Positions 9,111-20,723 of a DNA stretch of 28,040 nt are shown here, piece after piece. The stretch is from Isohypsibius dastychi. Its lineage: Eukaryota; Tardigrada; Eutardigrada; Parachela; Isohypsibiidae. How positions within the stretch are numbered: the stretch's first letter is position 1; every line of letters begins with the position of its first letter. The notes under the pieces were generated by a model. That model was not told the DNA's origin. It did no database searches and was given only the letters and a program-made list of their open reading frames with translations. The DNA lies in assembly GCA_034696485.1 (NCBI GenBank), contig JAQIWT010000215.1, positions 1 to 28,040 of the forward strand. Direction: 5' to 3'. A program made the position numbers and the translations under genes.

Positions 9111-12100
9111 AAAGTGAAATTAGTGCGACTATAAGTGATAAAACGGGTTTTATCGTTGTTCCGCAAAGATAGTCGCGTGGGCTTGCGTACCGATACGCCG
9201 CAACACCAAGTTCAAATTTTTGCTCAAACTGATCATAATAGAGACCCAAACAATATCATCCTTCCCCCCGGCCACAAAAAAATATCGCGTAGTCTAAAAC
9301 ATGGTAAGAGTAAGTTTACTGTAATTTCTAAGCGACCAAAAATACTAACAAAGTGTTTACGGAATTCCTCAATTTTGCACAAAATATTTCAAACTGGAAA
9401 AGTGAAGAAAACAAAAAGAGGAAATCAATAAGACATAATATGGACCCAGTTCACATCAGGTGATGCCGAGTGCTCAAAAACTCAGCCGATTATATCATAA
9501 CATACAGACCGGATTCTAGGCAGGCAGGCGTGATCATTTTTAAAATACTTCAAAATGAACTTAGGGCTTTTTTACAAGGCCTCCAAAACGATCTCTCTCT
9601 CTCGACATGCAAGAGACTTACTGACTGAACGCATAAAGCATCAGGAAATCTCGACAATGATCCAGTCAAAATTACGTTAACGCAGTTGCGGAAAACGGTT
9701 CACAGCACTGCCGACGGAAGTAAAATCGCCGCAGTCAGATAAAAATTTTACAACTTCCAAAACTTCACGGCTCACAGACGCCAAAACTTTTTTAAACGTC
9801 AATCGAAAAGAAGAATCAACTCTGTCGGCACTGAGTCAGTATGTTTCCATATGTAAGGAGGGAAAAAGGGAAGAATCTTCCTCTTATCATCGACCACATC
9901 AGATTCCAGTGTAACCGACTCAAAACCAAGCGAAATCGATAAGGCCTCGCTGTACGGATATCGACCGGTAAAGGAGAAAAGTGTAGCAAACAGCTTCCAT
10001 CGCCCTAAAATGTATTGTCATATGAACTAACAAACAGAAGAAAGTTTTCAACCGGAAAAAAGCCGAAAGCCAGCTTAACATCGCCCCTGTCTACCTTGAG
10101 CAAGATCCAGCTTGAAATATGAAATTTCGCCGAGAGTTCTCCCTTTTACTGAGAACACACTCTTCAATCCTAACCTATCCCGATTCCCGATGAAGCCGGA
10201 AAGAGAGAAAGAAGCGGGAGACAACCGCGAATCTGACGTCAGCAGCCACCTCTAGGAAGTCGAAGACGACACAACCTCGTGCTGCTCAGTAGAACAACAT
10301 ATGAAAAACAAATTCAACAGCCCGTTTAGTCCCTTCATAATTCAAAAAAATATTTTTCATTCAATAGTAGGTAAAGCTGTTCGATATGACATGACAAGCC
10401 ACCTTTCCCGGGGACTGAAAACACGGCCACATTTACGTCATTCCTTGTGCGCAGTAGCAGCATCTGAAGGTCAACTTTCTCAAAACCCACACCCCACAAA
10501 TTTGACTAACAAGCCAAACGTTATCTTTCGAGGGCAAATGAAACAGAAGTGCTTCCGATCAAAACTCGGTAGGTGGCGCGCTAAAAAGGCCGGTACCGCC
10601 GGGCCTGGGATTGTTTTTGTGCAAAGAACACAGCTATCACGATCAAATCGTACGCTGAATTTCCTTTATTGGAAGAAAAAAATCTCACATTTATTCGCAT
10701 CGGTCGAACAAAACGCCAACCCTAAATTTTCGAGCTCCGTTTCGAAAGAGAAGCCTAATTTGTGACTTCGAGCAGTATCAACATATAGGCCAACTCGAAG
10801 ACGATCAAGAGCTGCTGCACCAATGAAACTTACGCACTAAACCACGTCATTGCCGGAGAGAAACTATTGACTGATTTAATTCAAGCCATATGAAATGAAC
10901 TACTGGTTCACGCAAATCTTCGGCATTACCGCTAAAAGCTGATTTTGCTCGCTCAGTCTTCGATGATAATCGGCACATGATGGACCGGAGAAACCTCGTC
11001 TGGCCAGCCAACTGGCCGGCATTTCTAGATCGTTATTACGCCTGAAGAGACAGATCAGAGGCAACTTTCTATTGCCCCATCAAGCCGAATACGGACTTTC
11101 AAGGCTATCTGTTGCATGGTATTTCCGTCTGTCTTGAGAATGTTAAAGAAAGGATATTATCGCACATTCAACCCAGTCGAGATTGCAAAATCAGACGATG
11201 CAAACATTTCCGTATCAGTTCTCTTGGCGAAACGCATGTCAACTAATTTAATCAGGAGCGAAAGTGACCGCGTTTGTTCCATTGATAAAAAACACTACCG
11301 GTTCGTTCAAGTTGAACATACACCGCCTAACGAGGACCGGTTTGGCTCTGAAATGCCAAACGAGAGAAAAAAATCAACAGAGCCTAGGAATGAGCACGAG
11401 CGAGCAAAGCGCGCCTAATTCTGCACAAAATACGCCGCACATACCACAGAGATGACTTTGAATCACCCAAACCGACTGACTGCTGACATTGATACCTAAA
11501 TATGCGCTCACAGAGTACACAGCAAATCAAAGCAACGTTGCTTTCGCTAGTTGATAAAACTGACTTGGATGCTCAGCCGCAAAAGAGCTTGAAAATCACA
11601 GACGACGTCGACCTATTTTCCGCCCGTAGTTTACCTTTCCCATTCAAGTATCTCTAAGCAAATCCCGCACCATTGTCGCTCTGTCTAAAACCTGACAATT
11701 CCGGTTCGAGCGATGGTAGTAAACAATCAGGAAGTACGAATAAAACAGAATATTCCCTCAGTTCAGTGGAAAACCCTTACCGGACCAAGGTAGATGTGTG
11801 CGAAGGTGAAAGCCCAGGCCGATCACGTGAAGACAAAAGTATTCGAAGTGGCGATAGTTCGACACTTCCAGAATTACTCATCGCAACAGATGGTTGATCG
11901 GAGATGACATTGGATATCATAGTCGGTAGTTGAGGGGACAGAACGTGATTGATGCCCATTCCACAAGGTGAATTCTTTCCGGGAATGTGCCGGAACTCTC
12001 ATTCAAAAATCCACACTCTGCGATACTCCGAAAACAACCCAGTTTCCTTAGATAATTGCGACCAAAACACTACGTCGTATTATCACGTAACGACCAATTA

Positions 12101-13720
12101 ACCCATCGTTTCCGTCAACGAAACGCGGCGTGTAAATATTCTTTACGGCCAGATAAACAGAAGATAGAAGAATCGAAAAAAGAACCGCACACCGCAAATT
12201 TTTCCCAGCCGCAACGAAACCGCAGATGAAAATGCCGAATCAGTCCTCATCGAAAAAGGTATTAACCAAACTATCGAAAACTAGTACACACTGTTGAGCC
12301 TTGATTAAGCAGCAATGCCATTTGTGCAAGTTTCTCTAGGCCCTCAAACGTAACACACACGAAATGCGTGGCTAAAATGAAAGGAAGAGCCTAAGCGATA
12401 TCATCACCCACGACGAATCAATCGGAAAATCTTCGATCAGCTGAGAGACTATACAGCCAGAAAAGCAACAATTGTTGCGGTTTTCCTGTCTATATCAAAG
12501 CAATAAATTCAACTGGCTAGTTTCAAAAAATAGCTGGGTCCGCTTATTAACGAACTGACCGAGCCCAAAAATATACGCGCAACAAGACTACGTTTCCAAA
12601 TACAAAGGAATTAAATTTCGACTATAACCATGCAGCAGCTTAAGGTGCACCCAGTTCAAGTAAAGGGGAAAATAAATCGGGGGTGATCTTTTGGACCGGA
12701 AAGTCAATGTCCAGTTCATGGTCACCCAAAAACCAACATTTCGGTTAAGATGTATTCAATGATCATTGGTAGGAAATAATTTGGAAAATCGCTGACGTTC
12801 TAAAACGATTTCCGAAACTGGGCAAAACAGATGGCTGGATGCTGTCGCAAAGTAGAATTTGTCCAAGTGGCGTTCTGCTTTGCAAGCAAATGTTTCGAGA
12901 CATTTTTATGGCCATTCGAGTTGTTCCCTCGGTTCACTAACTTCGACAGTAGCAAACACACCACCAATGCCTTCGAGCACAATAATCACAACCTAACACA
13001 TTACAGAGCTGTGAGGGTTCGCAAGTCCAGAATTACCCCACTCGTTTCCTGCCTCGTGGGTACGAAAGTAACACTCAGCGTTTCCAAAAGCACGTTTCTC
13101 AGTATTTCACCAAAATCAAACTAAATTTCTTCCACTTAATTTGGTCGTTCGGTCGTTCCAGAATTAACCAAATATTGGATCTGGTACATCCGCTTAACCT
13201 GCTTCCCTTGTCACAAGCCCAAGACTGGAATTGCAAACGATCAAATTCTACGAACAAGAATATAGCCGATCAACCTGATAAAAATGAATACGTTCAGCCA
13301 AAAAAAGCCACAAAAGTCGGTTTTCAGAAACGAACAAAATCATGCAGAATCAACCTTCCGTTTCGGAAAGCATTACTTCTAATATCCCTTCAAACTTTGG
13401 ACTCATCATACTTCACTTATTTCTCCCACAGAGGAACTTGCAACTCACCCCGCTGATTTGGAGTTTATAGTGTTGTCGCCTTCCTTCATCGCGCGCAGCT
13501 CTCCGATCCTCAAGGTTATCTGGCTTTGCAGTGATAAAACAACAGAATGTCCAATACTCTTCTGTCGGAGCGTCGGAGCGCCCAGATTGCTGCTCTCGAA
13601 GATCACTGGTCTTTTCGCGAACGCTTGTCCATCATTTCGCGATGAAGTACAACAAAACCTTCAGGTTGTGATGTCATGATTCAACAATGAACGACATGAA
13701 TAAAGAAACAAAACTAGAGG

Positions 13721-13746
13721 GTTTTGCTCACAAGTTTTGCTCACAA
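13721..13746. repeat. Perfect 13-bp tandem duplication
   Basis: GTTTTGCTCACAA occurs twice back to back (13721-13733 and 13734-13746). Similar short duplications nearby are GGTCGTTC twice at 13143-13158, TCGGAGCG twice near 13564-13579, and TGTAGTAAC twice near 13911-13933. They look like local slippage in unconstrained DNA. Confidence 0.8.
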
Positions 13747-14938
13747 CATGCAATTGCAATGCCAGAGTCAAGCAGACGCGGAGACGCGCGAAGGGGAGAG
13801 AAACGTCGTGCCGATACAGCTGAAGGGGCCTAGATCGTCCTAAACCGAGGGTCCGAAGTTCTCTCATCAAGCCAATGAACTTTTAGGGACAATTGATCCA
13901 GGCCCCCTTGCTGTAGTAACCCCCGTGTAGTAACACACCAAACAGTAAACTTGCAAGCCTATTCCCTGAGGGGATATCCATTCAGGCGGATGATAGCGAG
14001 ATATGGTACGGCCAGGAAAACCTGGAACTGTTTGCAGTTCTGAGTTCTGACGCCCTACTTGACTGCGCTTTCAATGGTATACGTTCAACTTGCTGGCAAG
14101 TTGTAACCGTTCACCGTATCCATTCGTTTCGCGCAGAACACAACACACACTGACAGGTGCTACTGGATAGTGAAATTCCACGGTACTCGAAGCAAGGTCT
14201 TGCATTAGAAAAAGAGATTTTTGGGCGACCTGGAGACAGGATTGTCCGAGATAGTTAATTTCACAACCGAGTTCTGATTTGCACAACTGGCAGACTCAAT
14301 TCGACAGAGTTACGCGCAAATCGCTTTGCCATAGAAGGAACTGGACTTGGGCATACAGGTAAAGGTGCTTCAGTCAAGTAACGCGATATCTCTAGATAAC
14401 TCGCCAACGGTGAATGTTTACCAAAGGTCATGACGTTCAGTCTATCCAAGCAAGTTGTATCTGTACACAACCACCGGACAAGATAAACAGACTCCGAAAT
14501 CTCAATAAACTCACCGTGAAATGTTCATTCAATGTAAATTCCTAGGGAGACAACTTGCAAGTTCGATAAAAGCGATATCGGCAACAAATTATTGTTAGTT
14601 ACCGTATACTTAAAAAATGAGTATAGTAGGATGTGCCGTTGTGAATGGGCTTTAAGACAGACTACCATGTGGTACCCTGAACGGAATCGTTTTCAAGACT
14701 TTATGCGGGACAACTGCGGACAACACGAATTCACTGCGAAGCTTCAGATCAACCAGACAAATAAGCTGAAAAATACTGGACAACTCATGCTATTAAGAAC
14801 AATATACAGTACGTTTATTCATAAATGAGTTACGCTCAAACAAACCAAAATCGCCAAAGGTTTCGTCGAGATTATACTGGTATCTGCTAAGCGTGGCGAA
14901 GCATTTAAAGGTCATGGCGCTTATCTTGCATTATCTTA

Positions 14939-17900
14939 TCATTCATTATCTTGCATGTCTTCCACCAGATCGTAAGATCCACTGCTGTGTTCCGCATCGT
15001 CAGCTCTCCTGGGCGGATCGTGAACCGACAAGTTGTTCATCATGTCCCTCTCCAGAGCGGCCATCTAAAAGATCCAACATACATGCTGAGGAAATCTTTG
15101 TTAACATAATATAATTCTTACTTGATCCAAAGACGGCATAAAACTGGGTGTCGGATTTGTCGGCGCCGAGAACAAACGTGGCCTGTTGGTGTCAGCTTGC
15201 CGGTTAGATGGTGTTGAAGAAGAGCAACTAGCAGGTGGAACAAACCAGTGTGGACGCAGTGCATCTCCCGTATTCTATGAGAGAAGGAAAATCGGTCACA
15301 AGTGGGTGGCTTGAAAATATGACTTCTACCGAAGTTGGTCTGCTGACCCGCATTCCAAGAGGCGGTCGATTACACGTAGATCCAGGATTCTGTAAGCAGT
15401 TAAGATCATCTCCAAAAGAAATTACTTTTCGAATCAGGTGAATACCAAGACAGCTCCACCAGAACCCGTTGTCCGAGAACTTTGTGCCGAAGAACCGTAC
15501 GGCCGAGCAGTTGAAACGGACGTTCCCTGTAGCAGAATTGCACAGAATCATGATCAACGCTCTTAATTCAATGAAATAAATTTACCGGAACCTGTCCGTA
15601 TGCGTACTGCGGGACGAGTCCAGTCATGTCCATCATGCTTGGAACAGTTCCATTTCGTCCAGTATTGTAGTTTGACACCGACCCGAAATAACTCTGCTAC
15701 AAAAACAGGTGTGTCGTCAGTGGTTTCCACTTTTCCAACCCAGGAACAAATACCTGGCCTTGCGCGGTATGCGGTTCAAATGGCATCATTTGAGGATAAA
15801 TACCGCGAAAATGCTGAGCCGAACAGACGCCGGCCTGCAATAAAATAACTGAAATCTCACTATCTGCAAGAATTCACATTATAGTTCAACTTACAAAAGG
15901 ATGGGGCATCTGTGAACCTGGCAGATTATTTCCGCTGTTGAACTGTGTGAGGAGAAAAATATTACTCCCTAAATATTTTTATTGACTCAAAAGACTAACA
16001 GAAAACTGCTGTCCATTCTCGGCAACGGGCGGTCGTTCCAACTGAGCAGATCGTCCCTGCGAATTGCCGTACATTCGGACATTCGGGGGCTTCTCCATCA
16101 CGCCTCCGAAAACATTGGCCGTTTTCTGAGATTCCGAAGGTATTTGACTAGCAATCGGTTCCGACCTACAAAACCCCACTTTCTCTGTATCTTTTCATCA
16201 AGAGTTTAAAAAATAACCACTCTTACGTGGATGTGGATGGTTTCAGCCATGGAGGGAACGAACGGTTTGCCGGAACCGGTGCTTGAAACGGTATCCGCTG
16301 TTTCGGATAGTAACCGACAGAAGGATCGCACACTGGACCTGCACTCGGCGGATTGAGAAAACCTCGAGGCGTCACAGTCTACACAGCATTATTAAGTAGT
16401 GAATACCAGGGGGAGAACAGGAGCCATACCTGGGAAGGTGGCAATTGTGTACTTCCAGAGCGGGGGCACGAAGCGGGTGTAGGTAGAAGGGGAGCAGCGT
16501 TTTGATGTCCCACAGATCGCTCTGATACAACTAAAAGGCCAATTTTTGCGGCAACAGTTGCGCGCAAAGTATTTGTCTCGAGCGCTGCCAGAGATTCCAA
16601 AATGTAGCGCAGCGACCCAATATCGTCCGAAAATTTGTGAACAACGCGCCCAATAAGCCCAGTGACGTCTTTTCCAGGTCCAGCTCTGCTAACAAACTGA
16701 ATAATATCACCCTGTTGTAAAAGCATATTTCAGTTGACGTACTCTTTGGCCCGTTTTCTTCCAGTTCTGCCGACGACTTCCTCTCCTGTCCTGTAATTGC
16801 GCTCCACACCATCCCCATCGAGACCAGAGACTTCGTATCCAGTGTTCACTTCGAAACGATTTCGAGAAACAGAAGACCCAGCCGGAATGCCAACCGGGTG
16901 AGGTCCTTCCAAACGCTGGAAAATACGTAGGCTCGACGGAACAGGAATTTACCAACACGGAAAAAAACGCACCTGATTATTCAACACACCGCCAGATTGT
17001 TCAAAATAATCCGAAATGACGGAATCGTTGCTTCTAGTTCGGCTCCTTTCGCCGTGAAACTGAGAGGCATTGTTGATCATGAGAATATCGCGTCCAGGAT
17101 TCGTGGTCTTTTCCTGGTGTTGAGAGTGGTGATCCGGTGTGGCTCTGGGATTCGGTTTCGCGATGTATTGCACACAGGTATTCAATATCTTCTGTTGCTC
17201 TGCCATGATTACTTGCAAAGAACCAAGCACTTCCGGCACGGCCAATTCGCGGAAGCCATCCAGAATATGTTGGGATCCGGACGTAACGTGGCTATCCTGC
17301 TCTAGACCGAAAAGAACGGTATACAACCCTGCCAATGCCATCCACTAATTGAACAACAAATTACCATGTGTATGGACTCCAACATGAGATCTTTGATCTC
17401 TATCCGCGGCGGAACGGGCGAATCGGGGATCACCTCGACTTCCATTCTTCCAGTTAACCGAATTCGATTTCTTTTTCGTCGGTTTCTAAATCAAAATGTG
17501 GGTATTTGTTCAGAACTCCTGATGTCTACCCACAAAAAGGGATTGCGAACCGTCAGGTCATTTCGTTTGTCCACTGTTAACCGAGGAGCATTGCCACTGC
17601 CGTGATGATGAAGATGAGATTCACCCACAGCATTCTGGATCTGCGGAAACGATGATGCATGCTCGTTCTCGCTGTCTGACGTCCGAGCATCGCCAAGAGA
17701 AATATCTGGAAAATTTCCAGATACTGTACGTATTAAAATAATACAATAATACAGAACAGATTATTTCTTACATGGGTATTCCTGTGACTCTGTGTGATGT
17801 TCATACAAATCTCGAAATTCGTGAAACATCGCAGCCGGTTGGTAAAGATGTTCTCTGAAAGCAAAAGAATTTGCAGAACTTGACAATTTCATGAATGTGA

Positions 17901-20191
17901 ATAACGCAAAAATTCTTAAACTCATAGAGCTTCTTACGGTTGAACACTTCGAGAGGAAGTGCCAATGGTCGACCAGTCAGCCATTGAATATCTGCTGGAC
18001 CTATTTTGCCCGACGACTGCGTTGTTGAGCTCGCATCTATATGGTCTCCTGGGTTCACCCATTAGCCCATTTTCGGATCCACCGAGCCAACCTTTGCGGT
18101 GAGACACTGGAGGAGGCTTATTGTTAGCGATGGCACCCTGATCACAGCAAATGTTTCTCGAACAGGCATCTTGACTAAATTCTGTCTAAAATCACCTCCA
18201 AATTTTCGGATGAGGGTCTGTCCTGCCCCCGGTGATCAGCAAGTGACTGAAATCTAATGAAAATAGAATGAAAGAATTCTCACTTCAATTAAAATTGTAT
18301 TCAAGTCTGGGCTTACTCTGCTTCCAAACGCTCTTCATTTCCGGGACCAGGTAATTGCCGATGTCCGGCTGAGGAAGATTTCCTCTCACTCGTATGATCC
18401 ACATCCACATCGGCTGCAAAACTCAAATGTGAAAACCAGCTATCTCTACCAAATACAATGACTCACTTGAAAAATTTGTCATGCCTCTAAGTCTTTTCAA
18501 ACGTTCACGGAGAGCCAGCATCTGCCTAAAAAACAGACTTCGTGATGGAATCGTTACTCAATGCGTTTTCTGCTTTTGGTAGCACACCCAACATCGACCG
18601 GCTCGTCCGAATCCGAATGAAGAGAATCAGTGTCATACTGTGCTTTCTGATCCTGGGTGGCGGTCCTGCAACATAACATGACCACAAATGCTTCAACAGC
18701 TTTCCAAGTAACGCTTACCTATGTATCCCTTCCATCACGGTCAATGTTTTACGAGCTTGTTCGATGGTCTGGTCAAGATCCATAATTCGCTCCATGTGAC
18801 TATCGACAAGATCATAGAGACGAATCTTCTCTGTATCATCTATCCAAAAGGTCAGACTTCAGATGAATGAAAAAAAGTCTTGTTATGAACGTACCGCCGG
18901 CATCCTCTGACTTGGACTTGATAGCTTTCACGACGGAAACCAGCTCAGCTCTGCGTTGCAAGACATCGTCCAAGTTTGCACGAAGAATTCCGATCGATTC
19001 TGCCAAGTTGGTGTTCTGTGAATAGATCGTCAACTCAGGAACTCGTACGATTTCGGACAAAACGACTCATCTATAAGATGCAAGTAATTTAACACACCTG
19101 TATTGTTTCTGACTGGCGCCTGCGAACCTCCACTTTTTGTGGAACTGCAATGGCTGTAATCAAGACAATCGTGGTGATTCACGAGGAAGAGAATTAAGGT
19201 GAAACACGTACCGCTGTTGTTTCGCAGATCCCCAGTTTCTTCACTCTGGACTTGACTGCCAGCCTGGGAATGCGAAACACCGAGAGCGCAACTAATCTTT
19301 CGGTGATTTTCTTTCTGAAATTGATAACAGTCATCAGAGTAATTAGTCCCAGAAAAACGAACAAAATAACCCCAGAAAATCTGTCAAAACCATACCTCAT
19401 GCTCCAGCAACTGTTCCAGTAATCGTGTTTTTTGGTCTCGTAATTTGATGACCTTTTCGTTAACAGCTATTGCAGGCGCTAATTAACCATAATCCGCATT
19501 TGAAAAACAAAATGAATCATACAAGCCATCGTTATGGGATCATCCAGCTTTTCCAACTGCTTTCTAATGTCCAAGGCTCTTTCCAACAACGAATCGACTG
19601 CTCCGATCTTATCCATGAGTTTCTTTTGATCCTCCTATCGGTAAATTAAGACAGCTACAAACACGTATTTTCTTACTCAAAAGGGCTTACCTCTGACATT
19701 TCCGAGGGAACTGTCACACAGGATCCTGAAGTCGCAGCTTGGCCTGTTTGGGAGCGATTGGAAGTTTCCTGTAAAATCAAATGTGTCAGCAAATTCTTCA
19801 AATAAATTCGCAAATTTAACAGAACGTACACTGTTTAAACGGACATTAGTCGAATCCGAAATTGTGCTAACTTCGAGCTCTGGGTCGAACAGCAAGTCAC
19901 CAGTTGCCAACTGCTGCTCCTGTGGAAATATAATATTACAAGACGTTCACAAACCGTCTCCTGGATTTCTTTCGACCACACTGTCGTATCTTTCGAAGGA
20001 GCCTGTCTTTCTTGTCTTGATACAGTTAAATTATTCCATGGGAGATACTCAGAATTTCGATTTCAACTTGCCTCTGGCTCAGGAGATCGAACGGTAAGAT
20101 CTCCTTGAAAAAATCCGACAACTGCTCCTGTGTTAAAGGGCTCCTGATCACTTGCATCCAAATACATTTCGTCCAGATTCTGGTCTTCCAT
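14939..20191 (-). CDS. Large coiled-coil and low-complexity scaffold protein, weakly PCM1-like
   Basis: About 29 exons can be chained in phase from ATG 20191 to a stop at 14939, giving roughly 1156 residues. Well-supported exons include 20191-20072, 19919-19830, 19768-19691, 19634-19523, 19478-19396, 19314-19212, 19015-18895, 18839-18719, 18665-18558, 18137-17938, 17705-17530, 17328-16973, 16685-16430, 16378-16227, 16165-16000 and 15064-14939. The N-terminus is acidic (MEDQNLDEMYLDASDQ). Coiled coils follow at about 97-160 (LLERALDIRKQLEKL, KVIKLRDQKTRLLEQLLEHE) and 212-295. Next come acidic-serine DTDSLHSDSDEP, a helix LALRERLKRLRG, and a predicted helical block LYTVLFGLEQ...FRELAVPEVLGSLQVIM near 570-610. 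The last 350 residues are Pro/Ser/Gly/Asn-rich. The order of coiled coils, acidic-Ser stretch and that helical block recalls PCM1, the centriolar satellite scaffold, but similarity is slight. The junction between 17.33 and 17.49 kb is unresolved. Confidence 0.7.
19920..20071 (-). other. Putative GC-AG intron (first intron of the coiled-coil gene)
   Basis: The first coding exon ends CCAGAG|gcaagttg, a textbook GC donor context (AG|GCAAGT), and the next exon starts after the acceptor tttccacag at 19920. Joining them keeps phase 0 on both sides (SPEPE then EQQLATGD). A GT donor two bases further in (GGCAA|gttgaa) leaves one extra base and breaks the frame. At 152 bases the intron is longer than most others in this gene. 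Confidence 0.6.
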
Positions 20192-20723
20192 TTTCAAGAG
20201 AGAAAATAGTCGCCTTCCTTTGTTTGGTCGACGATACAGCAAATGCAATTCACTCTCAGATTTCCACGATCACAATCGGTAAATGTCACTGCATTTCCAT
20301 GTTGTTATATAGTTGCCGATCGTTGGAGGTCGAGAGAGAAATTCTTTGGGTGAAAGCAAGCATATCAGCTGTACGTGCCAAAATTATGCAAACAAATCTG
20401 AATTTCTATTTTGGAACATTTGAACTGGACGGTCATGCATGCTTCCACAGGCACATGGTAACCGATTTGACAAACCATTGTAACGCTTGTAATGTACGTT
20501 GGTAGCCGTAACCGAAAAGCTGCTAACGAACCTTTGTTGGTGTTTTCAAAAACCCGCAAAAACAAACTTGTCTAGTTTTCAAATACTTGTAGGGCCGGTG
20601 TTTATCGATTCCTTGAAATTCTTCAAACCCTTTTCCGTTGAATTCGCGAATTCTGTCAGGCGGCGTCTGGGTGCTGGGTTGGTTTTTGGTCGGAATCTAA
20701 GCGGCTCCTTGATTGCCCGATAA
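20192..20723. promoter_or_regulatory. Divergent promoter region between the coiled-coil gene and DOLPP1
   Basis: The start codons of the minus-strand coiled-coil gene (20191) and plus-strand DOLPP1 (20724) lie 532 bp apart, head to head. No coding exon is evident between them, so both core promoters and 5' untranslated regions must lie here unless distant leader exons exist. I saw no convincing TATA box or other defined element. Confidence 0.5.

Larger units (their letters stand above)
8780..14938. other. 6-kb non-coding region upstream of the p160 gene
   Basis: Apart from the candidate leader exon at 9003-9110, I could not support a coding exon on either strand. Open frames are scattered, lack paired splice sites and do not resemble proteins; this includes the longest, at 10301-10765 on the plus strand. 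Much of 9.2-12.7 kb is A-rich on the plus strand and therefore T-rich on the minus strand, as expected for a long minus-strand intron or leader region. A CRE-like TGACGTCA is at 10234-10241. Several short direct duplications occur between 13.1 and 15.0 kb. The region probably contains the p160 promoter and 5' introns. Missing p160 exons could hide here but were not recognised. Confidence 0.5.

Noticed and set aside
9135-9431. 98-codon plus-strand open frame with a Lys-rich end
   Set aside because: Low-complexity A-rich DNA, no domain and no splice context; likely chance.
10301-10765. 154-codon open frame on the plus strand
   Set aside because: No recognisable domain, atypical composition, no paired splice signals, and it lies in DNA that otherwise looks like a long minus-strand intron.
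15228-15557. Single 109-codon minus-strand open frame
   Set aside because: Splice signals split it into exons 15526-15446 and 15389-15330 in a different frame that continues the coiled-coil gene in phase.
16712-16742. A 31-base intron in the coiled-coil gene
   Set aside because: Too short and out of phase; moving the acceptor to 16686 gives a 57-base intron and the right frame.
18138-18174. Longer exon beginning at 18174 in the coiled-coil gene
   Set aside because: It requires a 142-base intron and skips a protein-like exon; using 18253-18196 and 18137-17938 gives typical 63- and 58-base introns with consistent phases.
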